NCBI GenBank assembly: GCA_021772515.1
Contig: JAJFLU010000029.1
Location: 1 to 46,085, forward strand
Direction: 5' to 3'
Length of the DNA stretch: 46,085 nt
DNA from: Opitutales bacterium
GTDB taxonomy: Bacteria > Verrucomicrobiota > Verrucomicrobiia > Opitutales > UBA2987
Position numbers and translations under genes: made by a program. Under the pieces are notes generated by a model, which was given only the letters and a program-made list of their open reading frames with translations, did no database searches and was not told where the DNA came from. Shown piece by piece: positions 43,533 through 46,085 of this stretch. Within the stretch, counting starts at the first letter, position 1. Each line of letters opens with the position of its first letter.

Positions 43533-45536
43533 TTGAAATATCGTGCCGAAATTGACGGTCTGCGCGCCCTTGCTGTCATTCCCGTCATTTTCTTCCATGC
43601 AGGGTTTGAGGCTTTCAGCGGAGGATTCGTTGGCGTTGACGTGTTCTTTGTTATCAGCGGATACCTGATCACGACGATCATCGTGACCGAGCTAAATGGC
43701 GGCAAGTTCACCCTGCTGAACTTTTATGAACGGCGTGCGCGTCGCATTTTGCCCGCGCTCTTTCTTGTGGTTCTGTTTTGTCTTCCCTTCGCTTGGGCGT
43801 GGCTGATGCCGCGGGACTTAAAAGATTTCGCGCAAAGCGTTCTCGGCGTTTCAATATTTTCCTCCAACATCGTATTTTTTCTCAAGAGTGGGTATTTCGA
43901 TACTGCTGCGGAATTAAAACCACTGCTCCATACATGGAGCCTTGCGATCGAAGAGCAGTTTTATGTGTTCTTTCCATTGATTTTGATAGTAATCATGAAA
44001 TGGGGACGTTCACTCGCCGTCATCACCATTTCAATATTGCTCGTTTCCAGCCTCATGGCGTCGATCTGGGCGTCCTACAATGCGCCGAGCGCGGCGTTTT
44101 ACCTGTTACCTTTCCGAGCATGGGAGCTCATGCTAGGCGCCATTGCCGCCTTCATATTGTTGGGAGGCCCGATCAAAGTTTCATCGTCTTTCGCGAACGC
44201 GCTTTCCGCAATTGGATTGGTGCTAATCGCCGCCTCCGTTGCACTGTTCGAAGAATCCATTCCTTTTCCGGGCATTGCAGCGATGCTGCCAACATTCGGC
44301 ACAGCGCTCGTTATCCTGTTCGCCTACAAAGGCACGATCGCCGCAAAAATTTTGAGCACACCTATTTTTGTTCAGATCGGGTTGATCTCATATGGCGCCT
44401 ACCTTTGGCATCAGCCGCTGTTTGCATTTGCGCGTCACAGAAGCCTGGTGCAGCCTTCGCCGATTGCTTACCTGGCGCTCGCCGCCCTGGCGCTGGTTCT
44501 GGCCTACCTCACTTGGAAGTTCGTTGAAGGGCCCATTCGAAACCGAAAGAATTTCACCCGAACTACGGTTTTATGGGCCGCTGGAGCGCTTAGCGCCGGG
44601 ATCGCCATGGCCGGCTATTACGGCCACAAACAAAATGGCTTTCCGCTTCGTTTTTCTGAAAACCTAAGAGAAATCGCCGCTAGCGGTTCAACGCCTTTGC
44701 CAGATACCGACTGCATTTTTAACAACAACCTTCCTTCCAGTTCCGCGCCAGAATTCGCGAATTGCTACGCAAAGGAAAGAACTGTCTACATACTCGGCGA
44801 TTCGCACGCACAAAGAATTGCGCCAGCATTGAGCGCTGCGTTAATCAGCGCTGATTACGCCGTCATCGGTCTGCTTAAGGAAGGCTGCATGCCGGTTACC
44901 GGCATATCGCGCGGGCCAAGACATCAATCCTGCCCCCGCTTCAACGAGGAGGCAGCGCAACTCATCGCCGACTTTCCCGGCATTGTTGTTCTTTCGGCGC
45001 GTTGGCGCCTCAACATTGAAGGCACAGCATATAACAATCGCGAAGGCGGCATCGAGTATGACGAATATGGCCGCAATTTTGTCATTAACGATCCGAGTGC
45101 AGATGTTCCGGCATTCATACAAAACCAGCTCACTGCTTTTTCAAATCACCATCCTTTAGTCATTGTCGATCAAATTCCAGAGGCCGGCTGGAATGTCCCT
45201 GAACAGATGTTGCGCATTCAGCGATTTGCGCGCCGCGACACCGGCCCGTTATCGACAAGCTACAACGTATACGCGACAGAAAATGCACGCGTCTTGGCGA
45301 TGTTCGCGGGCCTTAATAATTCGCCATATATAAGCATCATCAATACGTCGAACCTCGTTTGCGATGTGGAGAGCGGGCGTTGCCTTAACGAACGCGATGG
45401 CGTTCCGCTTTATGTTGACGACGATCACCCATCCAACGTCTTTTCGACGATGATTGCGCAAGAAGTATTGCGGGCGGTTATTGAGGCGGATGCACTTCCG
45501 CGACCTGTTAGCCAGGAAGAATTTGAAAACGAATAG
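43533..45536 (+). CDS. OafA/YrhL-type acyltransferase with C-terminal SGNH domain
   Basis: A 667-residue inner-membrane enzyme that transfers acyl (often acetyl) groups to surface polysaccharide or peptidoglycan. The acyltransferase-3 part has about ten helices and begins YRAEIDGLRALAVIPVIFFH, with the conserved VGVDVFFVISGYLIT, FYERRARRILPAL and HTWSLAIEEQFYVFFP. The C-terminal 250 residues are an SGNH hydrolase-like domain: LGDSHAQRI holds the Ser, and DDDHPSN the Asp/His. The start is TTG at 43533 with AAGGA upstream. The final SQEEFENE is extra to the usual end and is shared with the small lipoprotein. Confidence 0.93.
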   Translation: MKYRAEIDGLRALAVIPVIFFHAGFEAFSGGFVGVDVFFVISGYLITTIIVTELNGGKFTLLNFYERRARRILPALFLVVLFCLPFAWAWLMPRDLKDFAQSVLGVSIFSSNIVFFLKSGYFDTAAELKPLLHTWSLAIEEQFYVFFPLILIVIMKWGRSLAVITISILLVSSLMASIWASYNAPSAAFYLLPFRAWELMLGAIAAFILLGGPIKVSSSFANALSAIGLVLIAASVALFEESIPFPGIAAMLPTFGTALVILFAYKGTIAAKILSTPIFVQIGLISYGAYLWHQPLFAFARHRSLVQPSPIAYLALAALALVLAYLTWKFVEGPIRNRKNFTRTTVLWAAGALSAGIAMAGYYGHKQNGFPLRFSENLREIAASGSTPLPDTDCIFNNNLPSSSAPEFANCYAKERTVYILGDSHAQRIAPALSAALISADYAVIGLLKEGCMPVTGISRGPRHQSCPRFNEEAAQLIADFPGIVVLSARWRLNIEGTAYNNREGGIEYDEYGRNFVINDPSADVPAFIQNQLTAFSNHHPLVIVDQIPEAGWNVPEQMLRIQRFARRDTGPLSTSYNVYATENARVLAMFAGLNNSPYISIINTSNLVCDVESGRCLNERDGVPLYVDDDHPSNVFSTMIAQEVLRAVIEADALPRPVSQEEFENE

Positions 45537-45585
45537 CGAGATGTCTCAACAGAGACTTCGCGTATTAAAGCAAAAAAAACGCGCC
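45512..45585 (+). repeat. Gene-tail/rRNA-flank duplication, copy 2
   Basis: Counterpart of 43094-43170: CCAGGAAGAATTTGAA, ACGAATAGC.AGATGTCTC, then CG.....TTAA.G.....AAA and CGCGCC. Here it leads into the full terminator and the 5S rRNA. Confidence 0.75.
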
Positions 45586-45606
45586 CAGTTTCCTGGAGCG
45601 CGGTTT
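45572..45606. terminator. Bidirectional terminator between acyltransferase and rRNA operon
   Basis: CGCGCCCAG-TTTC-CTGGAGCGCG stem (45580-45602, one bulged base). Read on the minus strand it ends in eight T residues and has a GAAA loop, so it is a strong terminator for the rRNA operon; on the plus strand it is followed by TTTT, for the acyltransferase. Confidence 0.85.
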
Positions 45607-45641
45607 TGAATATCGTTTTGAAGGGTCAGATCATCTTTGCA

Positions 45642-45759
45642 GGCCTGGCGGCGACTTACTCTCCCACGCCTTAAGACGTAGTACCATCAGCGCTGGGGAA
45701 TTTAACGACCGAGTTCGGGATGGGATCGGGTGGAAGCTCCCCGCCAAAACCACCGGGCC
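45642..45759 (-). rRNA. rrf: 5S ribosomal RNA
   Basis: About 118 bases. On the minus strand it begins GGCCCGGTGG, contains CCCGATCCCATCCCGAACTCGG (here in two pieces around 45708-45730), GTGGGAGAGTAAG, and ends CCGCCAGGCC, which pairs with the 5' end. The exact ends are within a few bases. Confidence 0.95.
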
Positions 45760-45886
45760 GGCAAAAATGATGAAATGCGAGAGTATTAATGTCAAACGCT
45801 CGGTGTGCGCAAACGATCCTAAGACAGATCGTTCGCCGCGCATGAACAATTTCCCAATACCTGTTCCGAAGAACAGGCATGAGGAC

Positions 45887-46085
45887 GATCAAGCCAATCG
45901 AGCAATTAGTACCGGTAAGCTTCACACATTGCTGTGCTTCCACACCCGGCCTATCAACGTGGTGGTCTACCACGGCTCTCAAGGGAATATTTGTTTCGAG
46001 GCTGGTTTCCCGCTTAGATGCTTTCAGCGGTTATCCATTCAATACATAGCTACCCAGCTGCGCCGCTGGCGCGACGACTGGTCCA
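45887..46085 (-). rRNA. rrl: 23S ribosomal RNA, 3' end (partial)
   Basis: The last 200 or so bases of 23S rRNA, cut by the window edge. Read on the minus strand it has the conserved GAAAGCATCTAAGCGGGAA, CTTGAGAGCCGTGGTAGACC, GATAGGCCGGGTGTGGAAG and ACTAATTGCTCGATTGGCTTGATC at the end, an alphaproteobacterial 3' end. The 5S follows after about 130 bases of spacer. The upstream part of the operon is outside the window. Confidence 0.95.

Noticed and set aside
1..46085. CRISPR arrays, prophage or transposase genes
   Set aside because: No regularly spaced repeats, no phage structural genes and no transposase or integrase motifs were seen.

Overview
This window is a piece of an alphaproteobacterial chromosome. 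The 3' end of a 23S rRNA, a 5S rRNA, large Caulobacter/Xanthomonas-style TonB-dependent receptors, a FecI/FecR pair and alphaproteobacterial 23S end sequence point to the Hyphomonadales/Parvularculales/Sphingomonadales side of the class. I cannot name the genus. Many starts are GTG or TTG, and most secreted products carry clear Sec or lipoprotein signals.

Layout. 1-1170: the end of a 3-oxoacid CoA-transferase operon (subunit A carries an in-frame stop; subunit B is intact). 1203-4290: HxlR-type and LysR-type regulators, a small secreted protein and a secreted cupin. 4695-4771: tRNA-Arg(CCT). 4891-11879: accessory single genes (trypsin-like lipoprotein, SRPBCC/ArsR pair, M24 peptidase, two small unknowns, acid-phosphatase-like lipoprotein), with three copies of a dispersed intergenic repeat. 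12093-20613: two paralogous TonB receptors, the second with an STN signalling domain next to an anti-sigma FecR and a FecI-type sigma factor, a cell-surface signalling system possibly linked to the phosphatase.

20896-28663 is the most unusual block. It holds an S66 LD-carboxypeptidase, a two-helix membrane protein of unknown role, a signal-less class A beta-lactamase-like hydrolase, a membrane-anchored MurF-like Mur ligase, an alpha/beta hydrolase and a VanX-like D,D-dipeptidase, with a divergent, atypical D-Ala-D-Ala-ligase-like ATP-grasp enzyme. A hybrid histidine kinase follows, whose extracellular dCache domain carries the amino-acid-binding residue pattern. Together they look like a cytoplasmic system that makes, ligates and degrades D-amino-acid dipeptides, with an amino-acid sensor beside it.

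31675-41645: a peptide-utilisation block with a serine hydrolase, S51 peptidase, DUF819 permease-like protein, S9 prolyl-oligopeptidase, TonB receptor and a divergent LysR regulator. 41693-46085: a methyltransferase that is a predicted lipoprotein, a small lipoprotein, an OafA-type acyltransferase with SGNH domain, and the distal end of an rRNA operon on the minus strand. The lipoprotein and acyltransferase genes end in the same duplicated tail and downstream sequence. One copy appears to be a scar left when a 5S rRNA segment was deleted.
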